DNA of 64,000 nt from an uncultured Paracoccaceae bacterium (GTDB lineage: Bacteria > Pseudomonadota > Alphaproteobacteria > Rhodobacterales > Rhodobacteraceae): assembly GCA_947487205.1 (NCBI GenBank), contig CANKVU010000020.1, positions 1 to 64,000 on the forward strand, in the 5' to 3' direction. The notes beneath the pieces were generated by a model. That model ran no database searches and was not told the DNA's origin. It worked only from the letters and a program-made list of their open reading frames with translations. Within the stretch, counting starts at the first letter, position 1; each line of letters starts with the position of its first letter. The translations under genes and the position numbers were made by a program. This document shows positions 39,499 to 48,347 of the stretch, one piece after another.

Positions 39499-40842
39499 TA
39501 ACCTGCCCCCGCTGGTCCCTCGTTCATGACGAGGGTCTGCGGACCTGCGGGTCTGAGATTGGTGGTCGGGTTGGTCGTCATTGACAAGCGCGGCGAAAGC
39601 AGAGCCCTCAAGTGGCTCAAGCGACCAGCGCGCTTCGAGGGGCCTCTGGTTTCCGGGCGATGAATGCGGCCTCATGGCGTCGTCGTGGCGCCAGATGGCG
39701 AGCTTGCGCCGGGCGTCATCCGGAGTGTCGAAGATCTCCTCGTTCGACAGCGCGTCCCGGAGGCTGCCGTCGAATGCCTCGATGAAGGCGTTCTGCCGCG
39801 GCTTGCCTGGGTCGATGCAGTGGCAGGGAACTCCGGTCCTGTCGGCCCATTCCAGGATGGCCCGGCCGGTGAACTCGGTCCCGTTGCCGCTGACGACGCA
39901 ATCGGGCTTTCCGCAAACCCGCACCAGCGCGTCGAGTTCGCGGGCCACGCGGGCGCGCGAGATGCTGGTATCGGCCATCAGGCGCGGGGTCTCGCGCGTG
40001 CGGCCGTCGATCACGGCCAGGGCGCGCCTTGTGCGCCATTGGTTCAAGCACAATGGCGAGCGAACTCGCGCAAAGCGCCGAAGCTGTCGGACGGGAAGTC
40101 GAGCGCCCCGCGCGCGTTGGGCTGCGGCGCCCCGGGCATCGGCATGCGCGGGCCCGGGGCCCCGCTTGCGCCCGCGCCGCCGCGTCACCGACAGCCCTTC
40201 CTGCCGACAGAGCCGATAGGGCGTCTCGTGGTTCATAATCATGCCCTTCCGCTCGAGCAGAATGCCGATCCGGCGATAGCCGAACCGCCGCCCTCTGCCG
40301 GCGATCTCCCTCCTCTCCTCGCGGACATCCGGGCCGTCCGGCGGGCGTTCTCGCCGGACCGTCCCGGGATCGACGCCGGCAAGCCGGCAGGCCCGGCGCT
40401 GCAAGATGTCGTGAGCCCCGCATCGCCCTGGGCGCCGCCTCTCGCCGCTCGGTCGTTCGCCAGTGTCGCTCGGAGGAATGGCGCGCAATGGCGCCCCGTC
40501 CGTTCCTTCCCGGCAGATCCTCCAGAACGACGTTGTCGAGCATGGTGGCGGCCAGCAGGCGCGTGAGCTTGGCGTTCTCGTCTTCCGAGCCTTCAGGCGG
40601 ACAGCCTCGGAGACCTCCAATCCGCCATACTTGGCCTTCAACTCGTAGAACGTCGCCGGGCTCAGGCCATGCCTGCGGCACATTTCCGCCGCGGCCATCC
40701 CGTCGACGCAGTGCGTCGACCCCGCTCCTCGATCATCCCGATGATCTGCGCCTCGCCGAAACGGCTCGTCCGCATTCGTCCGCTCCTTCGCGGGCGAGCA
40801 GACTCTACATTACAATGAGGGAGGCCACGGGGGGCAGGTGAC
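39499..40842 (-). mobile_element. Dead IS3-family (IS407-like) insertion sequence
   Basis: Ends share the inverted ACCTGCCCCC core (39501–39510; right end read inward from about 40840), typical of IS3-family tips. OrfA starts at 40775 ([17 protein letters not shown]) and continues out of frame as [26 protein letters not shown]. OrfB is split across frames: [23 protein letters not shown]-like [35 protein letters not shown] (split), then [24 protein letters not shown] and [12 protein letters not shown]. In VVSGNGTEF the DDE-motif Asp of the usual SDNG is changed to Gly. A hairpin insert sits in OrfB at 40026–40057. It cannot transpose by itself. Confidence 0.8.
40026..40057 (-). repeat. 13-nt-loop hairpin insert, copy B
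   Basis: Read on the minus strand: arm GCCATTGTGC, loop TTGAACCAATGGC (40035–40047), arm GCACAAGGC. TTGTGC/GCACAA pair perfectly, with the outer GCC/GGC after a one-base bulge. It splits the OrfB stretch between DSFGALREF and RALAVIDG, which are adjacent in relatives, and introduces a stop. Confidence 0.65.
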
Positions 40843-41414
40843 CCGTCGCATTGTAAGCGGGTTCTCGGGAGCGGGACCCCGGCCCGCGTGGCAAGACCCA
40901 AACCGGTGGACCTCATATTCCGATGCCCGGATATCGCCTTCGGGATCCGTGAAAAGGCTCTTCGCGAGCCCGGAAGGCCGCATGACGCCCGGACCACAAA
41001 ACGGGGTCAGGTCCCACCCGTCACGCACCCGGACCACTCAGTAGGAGCAGGCAAATCCCTCACGGACTATACAACAGCAGTCTCCGCGGGTGACCCGGGG
41101 CGCGTCATTCTCCTTGTATAAGGCACCCGCTCGATCCTTACATTCCGGCGGCGGCCTGTACCGCGTTCCGTGAGAACCTCTATCCTTGGCGGCTCCCTAT
41201 GGCCCACACAACGACTGACAGACTGACCGTCTTCTCCCGCATTGCGTGAGTTCATGTCGGCCCCGCTCCCGGCGAACGGCCGGTATGCCGAAGCCACATT
41301 GCAGCGGCCGGCGGTATTGCGCAGTCCGGTGAGGTCCGGGCATGCCGCGGCGGCCCGATCCGATTTCCACGCCTCTCCGACTACAGGGCAAGCGCCGCAT
41401 GCCGGGCCCGAGGC
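40843..41414. other. Non-coding stretch between IS remnant and membrane protein gene
   Basis: About 570 bases with no credible gene. A short inverted pair (TATACAA at 41068–41074, TTGTATA at 41114–41120) and a GGGGTCAGGTCCC motif near 41003–41015, similar to IS tips, suggest further mobile-element debris. Confidence 0.35.
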
Positions 41415-43001
41415 TTAACGATGGCCGGCCCATCCCCGATCATCCGTGAAGGCGCGGCCTGCCGAGATCCGGGCGGGCTCGTACGCTTCGGGCAGGTCGG
41501 CTGCCAGGGCGAACGGCTCGCGCGATGCCGCCAGGAGGATGTTGGTGCGGCCCGTGGAACCGAGGTCGCCCTTCTCCACCTGAACATGCGGATAAAGGCT
41601 GCCGAGAATGGCATAGACGCCACGGGCCAGCCGGCCATCGGGCACATCGATCAGGTTCACGTAGACCGGTCCTTCGACGATCGTTCGGAGGCGTTCGAAT
41701 GTCTCTTGGGTGACCAGATGAGCCGGCACCGAATTCGAGGAGAACGCATCCACCACGGCGGCATCGAAGCGTCGCTCCGTCTCGTTCAGATAGACCCGGC
41801 CGTCGGCATGGACGATGCCGAGCCGCCCCGTCACGTCCGGCTCACCCCGCTCCCCGGCAAAGCCTGTCCTTTCGATCATCGCCCCGGCCCATGGCATGTG
41901 TCGCCGAACGACCTCCGTCACCAGCGGGTCGATCTCGACCGCGATCGCCCGGGCCGCCGGTCGCGAGGCCAACAGCTTCGTGGGCAGCGTGTAACCGCCG
42001 CCGCCCACGAACAGGACCGAGGGCGCTGGACCCAGATCACGGTCCATCCGCGCCCAGAGCCACCGCGTGTAGGACAATGCGAGTTCAGGCGACGTTTCGG
42101 ACGGGGCACCATTCGGCTCGATCTTTTCGGCGGCCTGGGTAATTCCATCCGAATAAAGGCGGACCTCACTGCCTTGCCGTACGACATTGAGGCAGGAAAA
42201 CCCGGATTCATATTCGCAGATCCGACCTCCGGCGACCCCCGCAAGGCCGACGAAGGCCGCGGCTCCGATGACCACGCCGGGTCGCGGTTCCCGCGCATGC
42301 TCGGCAGGGCCTTCTGATCTGTCACTGCCACCCCGCGGGTCGGCCCGGATGAACGGCAGGCAGAGGAGCGCCGCCGCACCACAGGCAGCGAAGGTCGCCG
42401 CCGAGCCGATGACGGGAAGCGTGACGAAACCGGCGAGGATGGCGCCCAGGATTGCACCGGAAGATCCGGCTGCCATGACGAGCCCAAGCGACGAGCCCTC
42501 CCGGCCCGGACGAGCCTCGACAGCAAGCTTGGCCAGAAACGGCGAGGGCACGCTGATGAGAACCGAGGCGGGAAAGAAGCTCGCGACAACGCTGAAAAGC
42601 ATTCCCCCGGTCCCCCGCGCGCCCATGGCGTAGACCATGCCGAGGGCGGTCGGTGACAACGCCATCAGAACCGCCGCCCCGACAAGAGCACTTTTGACGT
42701 TGCCCCCGGCCGTCGAACGCTCGCGCTCGGCGACAAGTCCTCCCAACGCACTTCCCAGCGAAAAGCCGGCCAGGACGGTCGCGATGACGGCGGTCCAAGT
42801 CAGCAGCGAGGTGCCGAAGAAAGGCGCGAGCACCCGCCCGGCCGCGATCTCATACGTGAGCCCTATCGCGGACAACACGAGTATGAGGGCGATCGTGATC
42901 CAGAACCGCAAGACGGCCTCCCCGGCTTTCGTCAGGGCGGTGCCGAGCCCGCCATCAGGAATGTCGGGGCAAGTCACGAAGCGAACGTCGTTCCCCTGCA
43001 T
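41415..43001 (-). CDS. Membrane-fused spermidine-synthase-like protein
   Basis: A 528-residue fusion. The N-terminal part (about 30–260) has six to seven membrane helices resembling half of a transporter (ITIALILVLSAIGLTYEIAAGRVLAPFFG is the family's characteristic first helix; split at about residues 35–63). The C-terminal part (about 300–510) is a spermidine-synthase/methyltransferase-like domain with VLFVGGGGYTLP, AVEIDPLVTEVVRRHM and a DAFSS loop. Proteins of this design are common, and their substrate is not known; polyamine synthesis should not be assumed. The ATG at 43001 is the furthest upstream, and a start nearer the first helix is possible. It is intact, flanked on both sides by IS debris. 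Confidence 0.8.
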   Translation of the reverse strand: MQGNDVRFVTCPDIPDGGLGTALTKAGEAVLRFWITIALILVLSAIGLTYEIAAGRVLAPFFGTSLLTWTAVIATVLAGFSLGSALGGLVAERERSTAGGNVKSALVGAAVLMALSPTALGMVYAMGARGTGGMLFSVVASFFPASVLISVPSPFLAKLAVEARPGREGSSLGLVMAAGSSGAILGAILAGFVTLPVIGSAATFAACGAAALLCLPFIRADPRGGSDRSEGPAEHAREPRPGVVIGAAAFVGLAGVAGGRICEYESGFSCLNVVRQGSEVRLYSDGITQAAEKIEPNGAPSETSPELALSYTRWLWARMDRDLGPAPSVLFVGGGGYTLPTKLLASRPAARAIAVEIDPLVTEVVRRHMPWAGAMIERTGFAGERGEPDVTGRLGIVHADGRVYLNETERRFDAAVVDAFSSNSVPAHLVTQETFERLRTIVEGPVYVNLIDVPDGRLARGVYAILGSLYPHVQVEKGDLGSTGRTNILLAASREPFALAADLPEAYEPARISAGRAFTDDRGWAGHR

Positions 43002-43560
43002 CCCTCGTAGGCCGCGAACGGCGTGAGGGCAACTTCACACCGTAAAACGCCGATCCGGATTGATCTCGATCCTACGACCGCCCCGAATGACCTCGCATGC
43101 GACACATAGGTCGTCCGGGTCCTTCGCGCTGCTCCTTTGGAGCTTGCGGCGATACCCGGCGCGATCACGGGTTACGCGGCCCTACGGCCCTCATCGAACG
43201 GATTCAGGAGAACGAATCTCTTTCAGAATACTAGGCGCGCGGTCGTGAAAATCGGCGCGGCGGATCGCGCGGGACGCCTCGACACCGCTGAGCATGGCCT
43301 TGGCGCAGGAAAGCCCTTGCCGCGCTGGCCGTTCGCCGCGCCGTCAGGCGGAGGTCGAGGGGCCCTCGGGGCCGGTCGACGGCCCTCCACACGTGGCACC
43401 AGCGGCCGTTCTCCCGCAGGCAGGTCTCGTTAACCTCCCTTGTCAGGCCGCGCCCCCTGCGATGCCGGCCCTAGGCCCGTCTGCGGATCTCGGTCGAGAA
43501 GGCCGAGCTGGAGAGCGGACAGCGTGCCGGGATCTCAAGCGATGCGGCCGGAAAGACCGA

Positions 43561-43593
43561 GCCATCGTCCGCTATCGGTCCGAGGACGATGGC
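43561..43593 (-). repeat. 13-nt-loop hairpin insert, copy C
   Basis: Perfect 10-bp arms GCCATCGTCC (43561–43570) and GGACGATGGC (43584–43593). On the minus strand the loop is TCGGACCGATAGC (43571–43583). It lies in the OrfA-like part of the IS3 remnant just before the ENRELRQAN-type helix, flanked by CGAG on both sides, as in copy A. Confidence 0.7.
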
Positions 43594-43790
43594 GAGGGCG
43601 CGCGAGCAGGAGAACCGGGAGCCGCGCCAGGCGAACGGGATCCTCCGCAAGGGGGCGCCGATGGACATCGGGCTTCAGGGCATCAGGCGGGGCAAGCCGC
43701 ACCGGACGAGGGTGCCGGACCAGAAGACGCCATGCCCATCGGACAAGGTGAACCGGCAGTTCCGGGTCTCGGCACCGAACGGTCTTTGGG

Positions 43791-43832
43791 GTCGTCCATC
43801 GAGGCGCCGTCGGTTCAAGCCCGATGGACGAC
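43791..43832 (-). repeat. 13-nt-loop hairpin insert, copy F (long stem)
   Basis: GTCGTCCATCG (43791–43801) pairs perfectly with CGATGGACGAC (43822–43832). Inside this, GGC/GCC (43803–43805 and 43819–43821) close a 13-nt loop that on the minus strand reads TTGAACCGACGGC (43806–43818). It sits between NGLW and the FTSV block of the IS3 integrase remnant and shifts the frame. Confidence 0.65.
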
Positions 43833-44110
43833 GCTTTCACCTCCGTGGCCCCCTGGAAGGGCTTTGCCTCGTTCGGGCCACGCCCTCGAACCGGGGGCCG
43901 GCAGGCCCTCACCCGTCGTCGTCGGCGCGCATGCCCGAAAGATCGTTGGCTGGCGCGTCAGCACCTCGGCCCATGCGGGCTTCGGTCCCGATGCCCCGGA
44001 ACAGGCGGTCCACGACCGCCGGCCGACGAAGGGGATGGGGCTCATCCGTCATTCGGATCGCGGCGCCAATACCTGTCCATCGGGTGTACGGAGCAGCTCG
44101 GCGAGCATTC

Positions 44111-44144
44111 GCCATTGTCCTTGAACCAGTGGCGGCCAAATGGC
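44111..44144 (+). repeat. 13-nt-loop hairpin insert, copy D
   Basis: Arm GCCATTGTCC (44111–44120), loop TTGAACCAGTGGC (44121–44133), arm GGCCAAATGGC (44134–44144). The outer GCCATT/AATGGC pair perfectly and the inner part has mismatches. It separates TEQLGE from PSVGS in the IS3 integrase, which in relatives are only a few residues apart, and changes the frame. Confidence 0.6.
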
Positions 44145-44340
44145 TCGTCATCGCGCCATCCGTCGGCAGTGGGGGCGACAGCTGCGGCAACGCACCGGCC
44201 GAGACGATCAACGGCCTGTTCAAGGCCGAGGTCATCCATCGCCGCAATCCCTGGCGCAATTCCGAGGCCGTCGAATACGCGGCACTCGAATGCCGATGCC
44301 GTCGCCGCGCAGCCAACGAAACTCAGCCCCCGGCAAGGCC

Positions 44341-45353
44341 GGGGCGGTTCCCATGGCGAATGCCAGGCACTTCGATATCGGCATCTTCCCTGGCTGACCC
44401 CGCGGCGGACGAGGGAAATGCTGGTGCGCGCGGACATGGTGCATCATTTCGCCGCCGCCGTGCGCGCGCCGATCGGAAAAATCCCTGAACGACCGCCCCG
44501 CCCGGAACTTCTTCGGTGCTGCGACCGACCTGACATCGGCCGAGATCGCGCGGTTCTCCAGCGGTCCCTGGATCGTGCCATTCCGGGTCTTGCCGACACG
44601 CGACAGGCCAGCCCCCCTGGTGCGGGTCCGCGGGTGTTGCCCAACGCGCGAGGGCAATGACCGCGAGGCCCAACATCGGCATTGCCATGTTGCCGCAGAG
44701 GGACTTTGCCCTGGTGCCGCCGCTCTCGAGGCGGGGGGTGACGGCGAACGGCCGGCTCGCAAGCCTGGGGGCGCGAACCGCCGTCCATGGCGCAAAATCC
44801 GTATCGGCATCGACGAACGGACGTTCGAGATCCGGGCCATCGAGCGAGAGCCTGCGCACGAAGCGGTGTCGCTGGCGCATCGATGTCGCCGGAATCGCCG
44901 AGCCATATCCCGACCCACGAGAAGGCCAAGCCGTGGCCCCCGTCGACCACGGGCCCGATCGCCCGGAACGACGCGCTCCGCACCTCGAAAGACCTCGGCC
45001 GCGCCCTCTGGCGACGATGGTGAGGGGCCGGCCCGCCACTGGTCCAAGGGCGGCCCCGAACGAGACCACCGCCAACGCCGCGCCGAAACGAAGATGCATC
45101 GCGCGAACCTGCTCGGGTGGAGCCTCGTCTCACGCGGTTTCGATCGCCAGGTTGCCGAACTCCGACATTGTGCCGAACGGCGACACCGCGCTCGGCATCG
45201 CGTCCACGCTACGCGGCCTGAACGCACCGGGACCTGTTCGCCACTTCGGGGGCGTCAACAAGTCCCGGCGCCCGCCTTCCGCAATAGGCCAGCGTTCACC
45301 GACCCACACGGAGCGCCTGGCGATTTGCCCTCGTCCACGTTTTCACGGCCCGA
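44341..45353. other. About 1 kb of unassignable, probably decayed DNA
   Basis: No frame on either strand gives a recognisable protein, although several are open. On the minus strand a signal-peptide-like start (MHLRFGAALAVVS, from about 45099) runs into the hairpin at 45024–45057 and then into low-similarity sequence. This could be a decayed exported protein. Nothing here supports a working gene. Confidence 0.4.
45024..45057 (-). repeat. 13-nt-loop hairpin insert, copy E (GC-only arms)
   Basis: GGGGCCGGCCC (45024–45034) pairs with GGGCGGCCCC (45048–45057) with one bulged base. The minus-strand loop is TTGGACCAGTGGC (45035–45047). Its arms share no sequence with the other copies, while the loop does. 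Confidence 0.55.
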
Positions 45354-48347
45354 TCAATCCCTGCATACGACGGTCGCGTCCGCCTCGGGGGACGGATCCC
45401 GATCCGGGCCATCGCGGCCCCTCAATCCGGACGCGATGACCTGGACCGGATGGCGCAGACGTTTGCCGGAGAACCTGCGCGCCTGCGCCCGACAGGAGAA
45501 CCCGGTCGCCAGAAGTTCGCTGCGGTCCGCCTCGACATGGTCCTGCCATGCCAGGCCATAGACCGCGCGCGAGAGGTCCCGGTTCTCCGCTTCGTGCCCC
45601 CACAGGCCAGCCATCCCGCAACATCCCGACCGGACCGGGTCCAGCTCCAGCCCGGTGGCCTCGAAAACGGCCCGCCACCGCGCCAGATGCTCTGGAATGG
45701 CCGATGTCTCCGTGCAATGCCCGGCCATTCGATACCGGGTGGCCTTCCGGGCGACAGGTAACTTGTCCCGGGCGGTATGCAGGACCTCTTCGATCGAGAG
45801 GATCGGCAGGTCCCGCGTCTCTTCGGCCATCTCCTGGCGGAGAAGCATGGTGAAGGCCGGCTCGACACTGACGAGCGTGGCGCCGGTTTCCGACCAGGCC
45901 CGCAACCGCGCCGCGAGGGCGGCCCGAATATCCGGCACCGTGTCCAGGAGGCCGCGAACCTCCAAAGCCTTGCCGTTCCTCAGCGGAGGCGTGTAGCAGA
46001 CTTGTCCGGTCGCGAACTTCAGGCACCGGGCGGCATCGGCAAGCACCTCCGGTTCGAACACTCCGAGAAAACTGTCCGACAGCAGGACGATACCGTTCCG
46101 GGGCGAGTCGGCCCCGGAGCGGAGCGGGCGTGCCCCCGCCTCCCGCATCACCGCCGAAAGCGGTCGTTTCGGGACTGCCGGCAGGTCGACCACTCCAAAC
46201 GCTCTTTCGAAAAGGCGCCGCGTCGCACCCAGGCGCATCGCCGGCCGGGAAACCGTCGGAAACCGGGCCGCGACGAGCGTGGCCGGCTCGAGCATCCGGA
46301 CGAGGAGGTCACGCCGTGGACGGGGGTGGTTCCGATGCCACTCATCCAAGAACCGCGCCTTCATCGAGGGGATGTCGACGCGCACCGGGCATTGGCTGCT
46401 GCAGGCCTTGCAGGATAGGCAGGTCGACAAGCTCCTGTTCAATTCCCGCCCCACCCTCTCGGCCGCCGCGGGGTCGGAGTCGGTTTCGGTCTGGTGCAGC
46501 CATTCGCGGATCAGCGCCGCCCGCCCCTTGGGCGACTGCACGCGGTCGCCGGTCGCCTTGTAGGAGGGGCACATCTCGACCGCGGCGTCCCAGTGGAAGC
46601 ACGCACCGTTCCCGTTGCACCCGATCGCTCCCCGGAACGCCCGGGCCGCCTCGCCGCCGATTTCGGCGTCGCGGGCCCCCCGGAACGGCAGGCCGTCGAT
46701 GCGTCCGACCTGACCCGATGCGCCGAGGGGTCCCACGAGCTTGCCCGGGTTGAGGCGGCCCTCCGGGTCGAATGCCGTCTTGATTTCCCGAAGGTAACGG
46801 TAGAGCCCGGCACCGAAATAGGTCTCGAGATATTCGCCCCGCACCCCCTTGCCGTGTTCGCCCCAGATCAATCCGCCATGCCGCAGGGCAAGATCCGCCA
46901 CGGCGTCCGAGATCGGACGGATCAGCGCCCGGTCCTCGGACCGGGTCATGTCGAGCATGGGGCGGACATGCACGCATCCCGCATCGGCATGGCCGAACAT
47001 GCCGTAAGACAGACCCGACGCGTCGAGAATCGCCCGGAACTCTCGCACGAAGCCCACGAGGGCCGCGGGCGGGACCGCCGCATCCTCGACGAAGGCGGTG
47101 CCCTGCCGCCCGTCATCGCCCTGTGACAGAAGCCCCACCGCATCCTGGCGGAACCGGGCCATCGCGGCGACCGTGCCGGGATCGGAGGCGACGACGCATC
47201 CCCGGCACGCCGCCTGGTCCCCGGCCCGCGCGGAGATGCGCTCCAATTGCGCCTCCACGACCGCGCGGCTGTCACCGGACACTTCGGCGAACAGATAGCC
47301 GCCCATCTCCGACAGGCCGCCGACGAAGTCGCGCAGCTCGTCCCAGACGGGAGTGCTGCGGCCCATCCGCACCACCCTGTCGTCCAGGAACTCCACCGCC
47401 TCGGGATCGGCGGGCAGCAGGTCGGGCACCGCCCCCAGGGCCGCGTCGCAATCGTCATATGCCAGGAGCGCCACGCCCCGATACCGGGGCAGCCTGGTCA
47501 GGGCCAGTTCGATCGACTCCGCCACGGCCAGGGTGCCTTCGGAGCCGGCGAACAGCTTCGTCAGGCGCAGGCCCCCGTCCGCCCGCGCCGTGTCGCGAAG
47601 GTTGTAGCCCGTCAGGCCCCGATTCATGTCCGGAAAGATCCGGGCGATCTCCTCCCGCCGGTCGGGCAGGCCCCGGTCCAGGCAGGACAGGATCGGGGCG
47701 AGGGGTCCGCCTTCCGCGATGGCCGCGGCAACCGCGCCGGGATCCATGTCGCGCAGGGTCGCCCGGCTGCCATCGGCGAGAACCACGTCCACCGAGAGCA
47801 GATGGTCCGAGGTGCGCCCGTAGCGGCACGATCCCTTGCCCGAGGCGTCGGTCGCGACCATCCCGCCGATCGTCGCCCGCGACGCGGTGGAGACCGAGGG
47901 CGCGAACATCCAGCCACGGGGCCGCAGCCAGGCGTTGAGCCGGTCGAGCACCACGCCCGGACCCACGCTGACAATACCGCGCTCCGGGTCGAAATGGCCG
48001 ATGCCCGTCATGTGACGCGACGTGTCGAGAACCACGCCGCCCGTCAGGGATTGCCCGTTCGTTCCCGTTCCACCGCCGCGGGGCGTCACCGCGATCCGGT
48101 GCCGCGCCGCGAAACTCGTGGCGAGGGCCAGGTCGTCGCCGTCCCGCGGCTCCAGCACCCCCGCGGGCGGGATGTGATAGATGCTGTTGTCGGTCGCAGT
48201 CGCGATGCGGGGACCGGGGCCGAAACGGACGCCACCGGCGAAACCCGCCGCCACGAGGTCGGCCCGGAACCGCTCCAGGGCGTCCGGGTCCGGGGCTCCG
48301 AGGGCGGTCGGCACGTCCCCTGCCCCGATGTCCATCTCCTCACCCAT
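45354..48347 (-). CDS. FAD/Fe-S dehydrogenase, YdiJ/D-lactate dehydrogenase-like fusion
   Basis: A 997-residue two-part oxidoreductase. The N-terminal half is a VAO/PCMH-type FAD domain (TPRGGGTGTNGQSLTGG, about 89–105) and FAD-oxidase C-terminal region (FGHADAGCVHVRPMLDM, KTAFDPEGRLNPGK). The C-terminal half is an iron–sulfur domain with CLSCKACSSQCP and a CCG-type motif (SGCCGMAG near 920). Such proteins oxidise 2-hydroxy acids (for example D-lactate or D-2-hydroxyglutarate) and feed electrons to the respiratory chain. It is the last gene of the 12-gene operon, with its start overlapping the GMC oxidase gene by 8 bp. It is a candidate for oxidising the final hydroxy-acid product. Confidence 0.87.
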   Translation of the reverse strand: MGEEMDIGAGDVPTALGAPDPDALERFRADLVAAGFAGGVRFGPGPRIATATDNSIYHIPPAGVLEPRDGDDLALATSFAARHRIAVTPRGGGTGTNGQSLTGGVVLDTSRHMTGIGHFDPERGIVSVGPGVVLDRLNAWLRPRGWMFAPSVSTASRATIGGMVATDASGKGSCRYGRTSDHLLSVDVVLADGSRATLRDMDPGAVAAAIAEGGPLAPILSCLDRGLPDRREEIARIFPDMNRGLTGYNLRDTARADGGLRLTKLFAGSEGTLAVAESIELALTRLPRYRGVALLAYDDCDAALGAVPDLLPADPEAVEFLDDRVVRMGRSTPVWDELRDFVGGLSEMGGYLFAEVSGDSRAVVEAQLERISARAGDQAACRGCVVASDPGTVAAMARFRQDAVGLLSQGDDGRQGTAFVEDAAVPPAALVGFVREFRAILDASGLSYGMFGHADAGCVHVRPMLDMTRSEDRALIRPISDAVADLALRHGGLIWGEHGKGVRGEYLETYFGAGLYRYLREIKTAFDPEGRLNPGKLVGPLGASGQVGRIDGLPFRGARDAEIGGEAARAFRGAIGCNGNGACFHWDAAVEMCPSYKATGDRVQSPKGRAALIREWLHQTETDSDPAAAERVGRELNRSLSTCLSCKACSSQCPVRVDIPSMKARFLDEWHRNHPRPRRDLLVRMLEPATLVAARFPTVSRPAMRLGATRRLFERAFGVVDLPAVPKRPLSAVMREAGARPLRSGADSPRNGIVLLSDSFLGVFEPEVLADAARCLKFATGQVCYTPPLRNGKALEVRGLLDTVPDIRAALAARLRAWSETGATLVSVEPAFTMLLRQEMAEETRDLPILSIEEVLHTARDKLPVARKATRYRMAGHCTETSAIPEHLARWRAVFEATGLELDPVRSGCCGMAGLWGHEAENRDLSRAVYGLAWQDHVEADRSELLATGFSCRAQARRFSGKRLRHPVQVIASGLRGRDGPDRDPSPEADATVVCRD

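Larger units (their letters stand above)
43295..44340 (+). mobile_element. Dead IS3-family insertion sequence with three hairpin inserts
   Basis: OrfA-like sequence appears near 43485–43640 (VEKAELESGQRAGISSDAAGKTE, then EQENREPRQANGILRKGAP). OrfB remnants follow in changing frames: IRRGKPHRTRVPDQKTPCPSDKVNRQFRVSAPNGLW (split), FTSVAPWKGFASFG, KIVGWRVSTSAHAGF, RHSDRG, QYLSIGCTEQLGE, then PSVGSGGDSCGNAPAETING and KAEVIHRRNPWR. These are successive blocks of an IS3-type integrase. Frames change at each of the hairpin inserts at 43791 and 44111, and another insert lies at 43561. No clear terminal repeats were found, so the limits are approximate. The element is inactive. Confidence 0.7.

Noticed and set aside
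46931-46960. TCGGACC-type match in the FAD/Fe-S dehydrogenase gene as a seventh hairpin
   Set aside because: The loop differs from the pattern, the flanks do not pair, and the gene reads through without a gap.
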